Position numbers and translations under genes: made by a program. The notes beneath the pieces were generated by a model that was given only the letters and a program-made list of their open reading frames with translations, was not told the origin of the DNA and ran no database searches. A stretch of DNA of 25,155 nucleotides, taken from contig JAPUKX010000237.1 of NCBI GenBank assembly GCA_027295435.1, positions 1-25,155 on the forward strand. The letters are read 5' to 3'. This DNA is from Planctomycetota bacterium (GTDB lineage Bacteria > Planctomycetota > Phycisphaerae > Phycisphaerales > SM1A02). This document shows positions 1 to 6,355 of this stretch, piece by piece; within the stretch, counting starts at the first letter, position 1; each line of letters opens with the position of its first letter.

Positions 1-60
1 CAGGACACCACCACGCTGGAAGATATCTCCGTACTCGCCCGCCTGCACGAGGGCGAGTAA
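1..60 (+). CDS. C-terminal end of an unidentified protein (partial)
   Basis: An open frame enters from the left edge and ends at a TAA at 58-60, giving only 19 residues (ending ARLHEGE). The codons have the GC-rich third positions seen in the other genes here, so a real gene tail is likely. There is too little sequence to name a family or function. Confidence 0.5.
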   Translation, partial: QDTTTLEDISVLARLHEGE

Positions 61-421
61 GCGTGGGGGGCGAGCCGCCGCCCCGGTGCGTGGTTGCGAT
101 GCTTCTGATATTCAGAGACAGACACGCGGCCTGGCGGCCGCGGCTAAACGGACGATCACCCAGCGGGGCGAGGTTGGCGTGTTATGAAACCGAAGAAACC
201 GCGAAGGAACCGAACCAGGTCCAGTGTTCCGTCCCGACCCAACGATAGCCGGATGATGGCCTACCCGTCCTCCCGGTCCACGGCGAGCGTCTCGCCCAGC
301 AGGATAGCCGCTTCACTCGCCGCCTCCGGCATTCGGCCGGGTATGATGGCTGATGTGTGCACGGGCTGCTTGGCAAGCAGCCATGCGAACCTCAGTACCT
401 CTAGAAGAGGAGCGTAGGTCA
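61..421. other. Gene-free stretch of about 360 bases
   Basis: No convincing gene is seen; the short open frames on both strands lack ribosome sites and overlap one another. The stretch holds a REP-like hairpin at 125-149. It also holds a second perfect hairpin at 364-382 (arms GGCTGCTT and AAGCAGCC, loop GGC), about 40 bases before the start of the next gene. That hairpin has no T-tract after it, so it may lie in the 5' leader of the membrane-protein gene rather than act as a terminator. No clear -35/-10 pair was found. Confidence 0.5.
125..149 (-). repeat. REP-like hairpin with GCTAAAC tail (copy A)
   Basis: Arms CGCGGCC (125-131) and GGCCGCG (136-142) pair perfectly around a TGGC loop. The right arm is followed directly by GCTAAAC (143-149). 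Read on the minus strand the element is GTTTAGC plus hairpin, the same architecture as the copies at 6330-6355, 6361-6386 and 12848-12873. The arm sequences differ between copies while the heptamer is invariant, as in bacterial REP elements, where a short conserved motif sits at the foot of a palindrome. Confidence 0.6.
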
Positions 422-808
422 ATGGCAAAGATGACAATCGGACTCGGCCTCGTGCTGATCGCTCTAGGCCTTGGCGGGTATTTTGGCACCGGCCGGGAGA
501 GTTGGACGGCGTTGATCCCGGCGTTCTTGGGCCTGCCGCTGCTGATTCTCGGCTGTGTCGCCCTGAGGGAACGTATGCGCAAACACGCGATGCACGTTGC
601 CGGCGTCATCGCTCTGCTGGGCTTTGCGGGCCCTGTCAGGGGATTGATGAAACTGCCCGTGCTTCTGACCGGCGGTCAACTCGACCAGTCGCCCACCGCG
701 GTCGCCGTCAAATCCGCCACGTCCATCCTTTGCTTGATCTTCGTGCTGTTGTGCATCCGGTCCTTCATCAAGACTCGCCGCGCCGGCACTGCTCAGCGGG
801 ATTCCTGA
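422..808 (+). CDS. Small integral membrane protein, unknown function
   Basis: A 128-residue protein that I cannot assign to a family. It is almost wholly hydrophobic with about four membrane segments: roughly residues 5-20, 28-45, 56-75 and 95-115. A short basic C-terminus follows (KTRRAGTAQRD). The ATG at 422 is chosen because AAGAGGAG lies nine bases upstream (405-412). A longer in-frame start at 353 would add a non-hydrophobic extension with no ribosome site. It lies 60 bases before fdxA on the same strand and could be co-transcribed, but nothing in the sequence ties it to ferredoxin function. Confidence 0.7.
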   Translation: MAKMTIGLGLVLIALGLGGYFGTGRESWTALIPAFLGLPLLILGCVALRERMRKHAMHVAGVIALLGFAGPVRGLMKLPVLLTGGQLDQSPTAVAVKSATSILCLIFVLLCIRSFIKTRRAGTAQRDS

Positions 809-868
809 GGTGGATGGCAGGCGGCTGAGAGACTGTGCTTTTCACGGTTCTATAGAAGGCGACGGACT

Positions 869-1207
869 ATGACCTACGTGGTTGCTGAACCATGCATCAA
901 GTGCAAGTACACCGATTGCGTAACCGTGTGTCCGGTCGACGCTTTTCGCGAAGGTGCGAACTGCCTGGTCATCGATCCGGAGGTTTGTATTGACTGCGAC
1001 CTCTGCGTGCCCGAGTGTCCGGTCGATGCGATCTTCTCCGAGGACGACCTACCCCAGAAGTGGGCCGAGTACGTCGAGGTCAACGCCCGCCTTGCCGTCG
1101 ATTGGCCGGAGATCACCGAGCAGAAGGATGGGCTGCCGGAGGCGGACGAGTTCAAGGATGTCGAAAACAAACGCGATATGCTCGATGAGAGCGCCCAAGG
1201 TAGCTGA
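869..1207 (+). CDS. fdxA: Seven-iron ferredoxin [3Fe-4S][4Fe-4S], FdxA type
   Basis: A 112-residue soluble electron carrier of the Azotobacter ferredoxin I class. The N-terminal half has the expected cysteine pattern: C9, C12, C17 and C21-P in the first motif, then C40, C43, C46 and C50-P in the second. By family comparison the 3Fe-4S cluster would use C9, C17 and C50, and the 4Fe-4S cluster C21, C40, C43 and C46. The C-terminal 60 residues are the acidic extension typical of FdxA (WAEYVEVNARLA…WPEITEQKD). The free cysteine that follows the CP motif in Azotobacter FdI is alanine here (A25), and there is an extra cysteine at C32. An AAGG-type ribosome site precedes the ATG. Redox partners cannot be told from the neighbours. 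Confidence 0.93.
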   Translation: MTYVVAEPCIKCKYTDCVTVCPVDAFREGANCLVIDPEVCIDCDLCVPECPVDAIFSEDDLPQKWAEYVEVNARLAVDWPEITEQKDGLPEADEFKDVENKRDMLDESAQGS

Positions 1208-1367
1208 GCAGTGCACGTTGAAGGTCCCCAAGCACGGCGCAGATAAGTTGATCTCGCCATTGGCCCCCGGCCTGCGCACCCGCTGCGGTTGATCTGCTTG
1301 CATCGAATTCGGCGGTGGTGGGTGGATGCAACTCGCTCAGCGAGCTGGATGATAAAGGTGGTGAAGC

Positions 1368-1709
1368 ATGATCAGGCTGCAAGGCGGGCTCAAACTCGAT
1401 GCATACTGGAGAGAAGTCCGCCAGACGGGCGACGAGCGACTCCAAGAAGCCGGTTTCGAGGATTGGGTGGTGACGATGCGACCGCTGACTCTCCCCGAGA
1501 CTGGAAGAGCGGAAGCGCACGAGGAGGAGCCGGCTGTCACCGTCAGTGTCACCGCCAAGACGCTCGGTATTGCAGTCGGCAAGCAACCGGATCTGCCGCC
1601 GGAATCATATGTTCAGACCAGCATCATCGACGTCATCGATCAGGCAATCGATGCTCGGGGTGATGGTGACTCGGAGGATTGGCTTAGAGACGAAGGCGGT
1701 GAAGCATGA
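1368..1709 (+). CDS. Small acidic hypothetical protein
   Basis: A 113-residue protein of unrecognised family. It has no signal peptide, membrane segment or cysteine. The composition is acidic, with a central beta-rich stretch (VTVSVTAKTLGIAV) and a strongly acidic tail (DSEDWLRDEGGEA). The ATG at 1368 has a good ribosome site (AAAGGTGGTGA) just upstream, and competing frames here lack one. The TGA at 1707-1709 overlaps an ATG at 1706 whose upstream bases almost repeat this gene's own ribosome site. Function unknown; the gene call rests mainly on the start context. Confidence 0.55.
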   Translation: MIRLQGGLKLDAYWREVRQTGDERLQEAGFEDWVVTMRPLTLPETGRAEAHEEEPAVTVSVTAKTLGIAVGKQPDLPPESYVQTSIIDVIDQAIDARGDGDSEDWLRDEGGEA

Positions 1710-1753
1710 GCATCAAGATGAGGCCCATGCTCCACAGGGTGAATCCCTCCTGA
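1706..1753 (+). CDS. Possible 15-codon ORF coupled to the upstream gene
   Basis: ATG at 1706 overlaps the stop of the preceding gene (ATGA) and opens a 15-residue frame (MSIKMRPMLHRVNPS) closed by TGA at 1751-1753. Its start context (GAAGGCGGTGAAGCATGAGCA split over 1692-1712) is nearly the same as that of the preceding gene at 1354-1374. It ends 11 bases before the convergent FG-GAP gene. It may be a truncated gene start, a leader-like peptide or coincidence. Confidence 0.25.
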   Translation: MSIKMRPMLHRVNPS

Positions 1754-1764
1754 GAACTCGCCGC

Positions 1765-3318
1765 TTACGGGCACGGGCCCCAATTGGCCAGCAGCGCCAG
1801 CAGGTCGAGTATGCCGACGGTGCCATCGCCGTCGAAGTCGGGCGGACCACCGGGGTCGGCGCCCCACTCGGCGAGCAGCGCAAGCACGTCGAGGATGCCC
1901 ACACTGCCGTCGCCGTCGAGGTCTTGTGGGCAGGCCGGTACACCGTCGAGAAACAGAACCCATACCGCGCCGCGGTTGGAGCCGCCGTCGTCATCGTCGG
2001 GCGCCCCCACGGCCAGATCGCCCACCCCGTCGCCGTCGAGATCACCCAGCGAGGCTAACGACCGGCCGAAGCGATCGTCACTATCCAGGATGCCGGTGAA
2101 GCCGCCGTTGGTCGCGCTGATCTTCTGATGCGTTTTGACAGTGCCGTCGGAGTTGACCAGCAGCACCCAAACCGCACCTCGGTTCGGGCCCGCGTCGTCG
2201 TCGTGGGGTGCTCCGATGGCCAGGTCGGCCACGCCGTTGGCATCGAGGTCTGGGAGCAAGGCCACCGACCTACCGAACCAATCGATATCATCCAGTACGC
2301 CGGTGAAGCCGCCTTGGGTGTCGCTGATCTTCTGGTGGGACTTGACCGTCGCGTCGGTGTTGAGGAACAGGATCCACACCGCACCCCGGTTGGCGGATTC
2401 GCCTTTGCCCCCGTCGTCATCATTGACCGCCCCCACGGCCAGGTCGCCCACTCGATCCCCATCGAGATCGCCGATGGAAGCCACCGCGAAGCCGAACTCA
2501 TCGGCATCATCCAGGGTGCCGGTGAAGCCGCCTTGGGTGTCGCTTATCTTTTGATGTGCTTTGACCGTCCCGTCGGCGTTGCTCAACAGCACCCAGACCG
2601 CGCCGCGTGCGTTGCCCCCGTCGTCGTCGAGGACCGCCCCCACGGCGAGGTCCTCGAGGTCGTCGCCGTCGAAGTCCCCCAGGGCGGCAACCGAGATGCC
2701 GAAGCGATCCGCATCGTCTAGCGTTCCGGTGAAGCCGCCTTGGGTGGAGCTGATCTTCTGATGCGCTTTGACGGTCCCGTCGGAGTGAAGCAAGAGGACC
2801 CATACCGCGCCGCGGTCTACGCCGCCGTCGCCATCGCGGTCAGCCCCTACGGCGAGGTCGCCGACCCCGTCACCGTCCAGATCACCCAGCGAGGCCACCG
2901 AGACGCCGAAGCGATCGCCATTGTCCAGTAAGCCGGTGAAGCCTCCCTGAGTGTCACTGATCTTCTGGTGGGACTTCACGGTGCCGTCCGTGTTGAGGAA
3001 CAGGACCCACACCGCGCCGCGGTTGAAGCCTCCGTCGTCATCGTCGGGGGCCCCCACGGCCATGTCGCCGACGCCGTCACCGTTCAGATCACCCAGGGAG
3101 GTCACCGAGTGGCCGAACACATCGAAACTACCGAGCGTGCCGGTGAAGCCGCCTTGCGTGTCACTAATCTTCTGTTGGGCCAGCACCCAGCCGGGCCCGC
3201 CAGGGCCGGCCGTGGACGGCAGGGCCGGTGCGCTGCCCGTGATCGCCATGGCCACAGCCGACGAAACAACGATGCAACTCGTGACGCGCGTCGAAAGATC
3301 ACTACCTCGGACGATCAT
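1765..3318 (-). CDS. Secreted FG-GAP repeat protein with C-terminal GC-type dockerin domain
   Basis: A 517-residue exported protein. Residues 1 to about 34 form a signal peptide (basic start, then CIVVSSAVAMAITGSAPA). From about residue 49 come six FG-GAP/integrin-alpha-like repeats of about 69 residues. Each begins QKIS-TQGGFTG and carries a calcium-loop sequence of the DLDGDGVGDLAVGA type followed by RGAVWVL; such repeats fold as blades of a beta-propeller. The last 60 residues hold two DxDGDG…GILDxLALLAxWG units flanked by cysteines and ending in GPCP, the dockerin-like tail common on planctomycete secreted proteins and thought to mediate surface attachment or sorting. Start chosen at 3318 because AGGGGAG lies just upstream; a start at 3369 would add 17 residues before the signal peptide. 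Ligand unknown. Confidence 0.9.
   Translation of the reverse strand: MIVRGSDLSTRVTSCIVVSSAVAMAITGSAPALPSTAGPGGPGWVLAQQKISDTQGGFTGTLGSFDVFGHSVTSLGDLNGDGVGDMAVGAPDDDDGGFNRGAVWVLFLNTDGTVKSHQKISDTQGGFTGLLDNGDRFGVSVASLGDLDGDGVGDLAVGADRDGDGGVDRGAVWVLLLHSDGTVKAHQKISSTQGGFTGTLDDADRFGISVAALGDFDGDDLEDLAVGAVLDDDGGNARGAVWVLLSNADGTVKAHQKISDTQGGFTGTLDDADEFGFAVASIGDLDGDRVGDLAVGAVNDDDGGKGESANRGAVWILFLNTDATVKSHQKISDTQGGFTGVLDDIDWFGRSVALLPDLDANGVADLAIGAPHDDDAGPNRGAVWVLLVNSDGTVKTHQKISATNGGFTGILDSDDRFGRSLASLGDLDGDGVGDLAVGAPDDDDGGSNRGAVWVLFLDGVPACPQDLDGDGSVGILDVLALLAEWGADPGGPPDFDGDGTVGILDLLALLANWGPCP
1945..3174 (-). repeat. Six tandem ~207-bp coding repeats (FG-GAP blades)
   Basis: Within the FG-GAP gene the sequence repeats about every 207 bases, six times. 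The phrase for GGFTG and the phrase for RGAVW recur in each unit, and the fourth unit is about 12 bases longer. Similarity is visible at the nucleotide level, pointing to recent duplication or gene conversion. The repeats also create misleading long open frames on the plus strand. Confidence 0.85.
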
Positions 3319-3712
3319 CGTTGCTCCCCTGGCCGCACGGTGTGAAAGCTCCTGTGCGATCGCGAGCACGCAGCGTTCGATGATCCGCCGGCTACAGAGA
3401 AGCCGGGTCGCTCTGATCGCGCCAGCGGGTCATGGTGACAGTCGAGCAAAGACAAGGTCAGGCCCTGGCTTGCCTCCCTTGGGAACTCCCTGATTTGGCA
3501 GGCCCAAAGCCTACCCCGGACCTTCTACGGTAGGTCGACACGGAAAGAAACTCGCTTCATTATTATTCGCGGCGGGGCGGGCGAGTGCAAGAAGAATGTT
3601 CTGCGAACAGCGATCAACGAGAGCGGCCCTGACGGTGTATCGCGGATGGTCGATGACGCAGGGCCCGGCGGTACGAGGCCGCCGCCTCCAGGCGTGCCCC
3701 ATAACTCTGTGG
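3319..3712. other. Gene-free stretch of about 390 bases upstream of the FG-GAP gene
   Basis: Nothing coding is supported; the short minus-strand frames at 3511-3722 have no ribosome site. The promoter of the FG-GAP gene should lie here, but no clear -35/-10 pair was found. A weak hairpin (CCGGCT at 3388-3393 with AGCCGG at 3401-3406) and an AT-richer patch around 3555-3570 are the only local structures noted. Confidence 0.4.
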
Positions 3713-3790
3713 TCACGGGCACGGCCCCCAGTTGGCCAGCAGCGCCACTAGGTCGAATATGCCGACGCCGCCGTCGTTGTCGGCTTCCGC
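3713..3790 (-). pseudogene. Relic C-terminus of a second dockerin-bearing gene
   Basis: Read on the minus strand, this stretch encodes DNDGGVGIFDLVALLANWGPCP in two halves (DNDGGVGIFDLV and ALLANWGPCP), followed by TGA at 3713-3715. It matches the last dockerin unit of the FG-GAP gene at 1765-1840, and the DNA is also clearly similar over about 70 bases. Upstream the frame runs about 80 more codons without recognisable repeats, signal peptide or start codon. The rest of the gene has been lost or scrambled, so this is best read as a degraded paralogue or a mis-duplicated 3' end. Confidence 0.65.
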
Positions 3791-4048
3791 CTCACTGGCA
3801 TGAGGTGGCTCAAATCCTGCGGCGCGCAGACGCGATTGGGGACGCCCCTGCCGCGCGCCCGGCAGAATTATAGAAAGGGGAACACCGTAGCCGACATGGT
3901 TCGCCGCTTCAAGCCCGCCGATGGACGAAGTCCCGTCTACGCCGGCCAGAACAGCTCAATCCAGCTCGGCCGCCGTGTCCTCATCCCTCAACCGCCATGA
4001 CGGCAACAAACGCCGCCGACATCTGATGCCCGCGGGAAGCCTCGAAAG
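3791..4048. other. Unassigned 258-base stretch between dockerin relic and tRNA
   Basis: No gene is well supported. A plus-strand frame from an ATG at 3800 to a TGA at 3998-4000 (66 residues, or 34 from an internal ATG at 3896) is open but basic and proline-rich. An AAAGGGGA lies 14 or more bases before the internal ATG, too far to be persuasive. No hairpin or promoter stands out. Confidence 0.35.
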
Positions 4049-4119
4049 CTGGGGATCTGAGATTCGAACTCAGACTAACTGATCCAGAGTCAGCCGTGCT
4101 ACCGTTACACCAATCCCCA
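4049..4119 (-). tRNA. tRNA-Gln (anticodon CUG)
   Basis: On the minus strand a full 71-nt cloverleaf can be drawn. The acceptor stem is TGGGGAT with ATCCCCA and the D-stem is GTG/CAC. The anticodon stem GCTGA/TCAGT closes a 7-nt loop CTCTGGA with U33 and anticodon CTG. The T-arm is CTGAG-TTCGAAT-CTCAG. The U1-A72 first pair and G73 discriminator are identity features of bacterial tRNA-Gln and agree with the anticodon. The CCA end is not encoded. Confidence 0.95.
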
Positions 4120-4132
4120 GTGGGCGAGCGCG

Positions 4133-4160
4133 ATTGTATAAGGTCGCGGTGAAGGATCAA
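4133..4160 (-). promoter_or_regulatory. Probable sigma-70 promoter of tRNA-Gln
   Basis: On the minus strand TTGATC (4155-4160) is followed after 16 bases by TACAAT (4133-4138), which ends 13 bases before the tRNA 5' end. Both hexamers are close to the vegetative consensus and the spacing is acceptable. The placement directly before a tRNA supports the call. Confidence 0.6.
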
Positions 4161-4233
4161 CCCGGAGCGTAGCTGGGTGAGACGCTTGATCGGATTGACC
4201 TCCGGGATGACATCGGCGCAAGGATTGCGTGGC

Positions 4234-4635
4234 ATGAGTGGTGCGGAGCTTGAACTGGAATGGATTGCCGGGCGATTCGCGGTCTGTCGGTTGTCGGCGA
4301 CCGCTGAGATTCCCCAATGGGTGCCCGCCGGCGGTGGACTGATCAGCATCACCCGCACGGACCGGGAGCTGTCGATCATTGCGGCTGAGCAGGCGGTCCC
4401 GAATGAGGTGCCGGCTGAGCGCGGTTGGGTCGCCATGCGCATCGTGGGCAAGCTGGGTTTTTCAGCGGTTGGCGTGCTGGCCAAACTCAGCGGGGCGTTG
4501 GCTGGGGCGGGTGTCGGCGTGTTGGCGATCTCAACCTACGAGACGGATATTCTGCTGGTGAAATCGGCCGACGCGCAACGGGCGGCCAGAGCGCTGGGAG
4601 CTGTTGCCGATGTGGCACGGCTGGGCGGTTCGTGA
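4234..4635 (+). CDS. ACT-domain protein (CASTOR/ACT_7-like)
   Basis: A 133-residue protein (from ATG 4234) resembling the small two-lobed ACT-domain proteins often annotated as aspartokinase-like or CASTOR-like ACT proteins. Such domains bind amino acids. Visible features are an N-terminal strand motif (LELEWIAGRFAVCRLS) and a conserved second half, WVAMRIVGKLGFSAVGVLAKLSG then LAGAGVGVLAISTYETDILLVK in two segments, matching the last lobe of the family. In-frame starts at 4177 (GTG) and 4207 are possible; 4234 fits the usual family N-terminus best, though no strong ribosome site is seen. It converges on asd. A link to aspartate-family metabolism is suggestive only. Confidence 0.75.
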   Translation: MSGAELELEWIAGRFAVCRLSATAEIPQWVPAGGGLISITRTDRELSIIAAEQAVPNEVPAERGWVAMRIVGKLGFSAVGVLAKLSGALAGAGVGVLAISTYETDILLVKSADAQRAARALGAVADVARLGGS

Positions 4636-4681
4636 TGCAGTTGTGGCCGAAGTGTCCCCTGGCGGCGACGGGTAAACGGTC

Positions 4682-5740
4682 TCATTTGTTACCCGAGCCG
4701 TGTTGCGCAACGGTCACCGGATTCGCCGCCACCAGGCGCTCGGCGATCTGGACGGCGTTCAGCGCGGCGCCTTTGCGCAGCTGATCGCCAGCCACGAACA
4801 GATCCAGCCCCAGGCCCGGCCGCTGGCTGGTGTCAGCGCGGATGCGGCCCACGAGCACCTCGTCGAGCCCCGTGGCGTCGATCGGCTCAGGGAACTTGTT
4901 TGCGTCGCGATCGTCAACGAGCTTCACGCCAGGCGCCTCGCTCAGCAGCACGCGTGCGTCTCTTTCGCTGAGCGGGTTGTTGAACGTGAGGTTGATCGCT
5001 TCGCAGTGGGCGCGGAGCACCGGCACCCGCACGCAAGTGGCGGTGATCTGAACTGAATCATCGTGCCAAATCTTGTGCGTCTCGCGGATGATCTTGCGCT
5101 CCTCTTGGTTGTATCCGTCCGATCCGATCGGCGAGTCGTGGCTGAAGAGGTTGAACAGGTACGGCCGGCCGAGCACGTTCTGCGTGTAGGGCTTCCCGGC
5201 GGCGTGATCGTGGACCTGCTGCTGAAGTTCGCGCATGACGGCTGCTCCGGCCCCGGACGCCGCCTGGTAGGTGCTGATGACAATTCTCTTGACGCCGACG
5301 GCGCGGTGCAGCGGCGTGACGGCTAGCAGCGCGATGATCGCCGAGCAGTTGGGGTTGGCGATGATTCCACCGGTCGTAGCATCGAAATTGTCGAGCACGT
5401 CGCCGTTGATCTCGGGTACGACAAGCGGGATGTCCGGCTCCATGCGAAACGCGCTGGAGTGGTCGATGACCACCGTGCCGTGATCGACGGCAGCGGGCGC
5501 GAACTGTCGGCTAACCTCGGCGGCGGCGCAGAAGAACGCCAGGTCCACCCCGGCCAGGCTCCGGTCGGTCAACACCTCGATGGGATGATCCCCCGCGGTT
5601 GATCCGGCGGAGCGCGCCGAAGCCAGCAGGCGGAGCGTGCCGTGGCCGAAGGTCCGCTGCCCCAGGATCAGCAGCAGCTCCTGCCCCACCGCGCCCGTGG
5701 CACCGACGATCGCCAGGTTGGGTGTCTTGGATGAGGGCAT
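4682..5740 (-). CDS. asd: Aspartate-semialdehyde dehydrogenase
   Basis: A 352-residue cytosolic enzyme that reduces aspartyl-4-phosphate with NADPH to aspartate semialdehyde, feeding lysine/diaminopimelate, threonine and methionine synthesis. The N-terminal nucleotide-binding loop GATGAVGQ is at residues 13-20. The catalytic cysteine is C132 in ANPNCSA. The substrate-binding histidine region VPVLRAHCEAINL lies in the second domain. Length and motif order match the bacterial family. ATG at 5740 is chosen because the family begins right before the VGATGAVG strand; a TTG at 5755 would add five residues. It is transcribed away from purE across a 67-base spacer, so the two promoters probably lie back to back. 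Confidence 0.95.
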   Translation of the reverse strand: MPSSKTPNLAIVGATGAVGQELLLILGQRTFGHGTLRLLASARSAGSTAGDHPIEVLTDRSLAGVDLAFFCAAAEVSRQFAPAAVDHGTVVIDHSSAFRMEPDIPLVVPEINGDVLDNFDATTGGIIANPNCSAIIALLAVTPLHRAVGVKRIVISTYQAASGAGAAVMRELQQQVHDHAAGKPYTQNVLGRPYLFNLFSHDSPIGSDGYNQEERKIIRETHKIWHDDSVQITATCVRVPVLRAHCEAINLTFNNPLSERDARVLLSEAPGVKLVDDRDANKFPEPIDATGLDEVLVGRIRADTSQRPGLGLDLFVAGDQLRKGAALNAVQIAERLVAANPVTVAQHGSGNK

Positions 5741-5807
5741 CGGGAGACGCTGCAAAGTTCGCCGACAAGTGTACCATCGCTCCAGGTTGGCTTCTCAGGA
5801 GCGACGC

Positions 5808-6314
5808 ATGAGCAGTGACTACACGACGGTGGATGGTGCGGTGGTTGGCATCCTGATGGGCAGCCGATCGGATTGGCCGACGATGAAGGACGCCTGCCAG
5901 ATGCTCACTCGGTTAGGCATCACGCATGAACGCAACGTGATCTCAGCTCACCGATCGGCGGATCGGCTGGCTGAGTATTGTCGCTCAGTCGAGCAGCGCG
6001 GACTGAAGGTGCTGATCTGTGCGGCTGGCGGCGCGGCTCACCTTGCGGGGGTGGTTGCGGCGCAGACCCATCTGCCGGTCCTGGGATGCCCGATGAAGGC
6101 CTGGTCGCTGGAGGGACTGGACTCGCTGCTGTCGATGGTGCAGATGCCCAGCGGCGTCCCGGTGGCGACATTCGCCGTCGGCAAGCCGGGTGCCGTCAAC
6201 GCGGCGCTGTTCGCCGCGGCGATCCTGGGTCTTGCCGATGAAGGTGTGCGCAGGAAGCTCGTCGAGTTTCGCACTGAACAGGCTGCAAAGGTAGACGAGC
6301 TCCCGGAAGATTGA
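5808..6314 (+). CDS. purE: N5-carboxyaminoimidazole ribonucleotide mutase (class I PurE)
   Basis: A 168-residue enzyme of de novo purine synthesis that converts N5-CAIR to CAIR. The phosphate/substrate loop GSRSD is at residues 18-22, the AHR motif with catalytic H48 at 47-49, and the glycine-rich AAGGAAHL at 72-79. A C-terminal segment PSGVPVATFAVGKPGAVNAA (114-133) completes the family pattern. Length is normal for bacterial PurE, which works as an octamer. ATG at 5808 has AGGAG six bases upstream; the open frame extends back to 5637 but that part overlaps asd antisense. No purK is seen beside it. Confidence 0.96.
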   Translation: MSSDYTTVDGAVVGILMGSRSDWPTMKDACQMLTRLGITHERNVISAHRSADRLAEYCRSVEQRGLKVLICAAGGAAHLAGVVAAQTHLPVLGCPMKAWSLEGLDSLLSMVQMPSGVPVATFAVGKPGAVNAALFAAAILGLADEGVRRKLVEFRTEQAAKVDELPED

Positions 6315-6329
6315 CGCAGCGGGGCGAAT

Positions 6330-6355
6330 GTTTAGCCGCGGGTCATAGACCCGCG
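6330..6355 (+). repeat. REP-like hairpin with GTTTAGC tail (copy B1)
   Basis: GTTTAGC (6330-6336) precedes perfect 8-bp arms CGCGGGTC (6337-6344) and GACCCGCG (6348-6355) around an ATA loop. It lies in the opposite orientation to copy B2, five bases away, forming an inverted pair like an enterobacterial BIME. The tail contains the stop codon of the glycosyltransferase gene (TAA on the minus strand, 6332-6334). Confidence 0.75.

Noticed and set aside
2128..2721. Long plus-strand open frames opposite the FG-GAP gene (also 1546-2058, 2951-3493)
   Set aside because: They are antisense shadows of the 207-bp coding repeats, with repeating sequence of odd composition and no ribosome sites.
1945..3174. 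Regular repeats that could suggest a CRISPR or satellite
   Set aside because: The period is about 207 bases and the units are translated FG-GAP blades; there are no short repeats separated by unique spacers.
3800..4000. Plus-strand 66-residue frame between dockerin relic and tRNA
   Set aside because: No near ribosome site, basic proline-rich composition and no recognisable domain; described only as part of the unassigned stretch.
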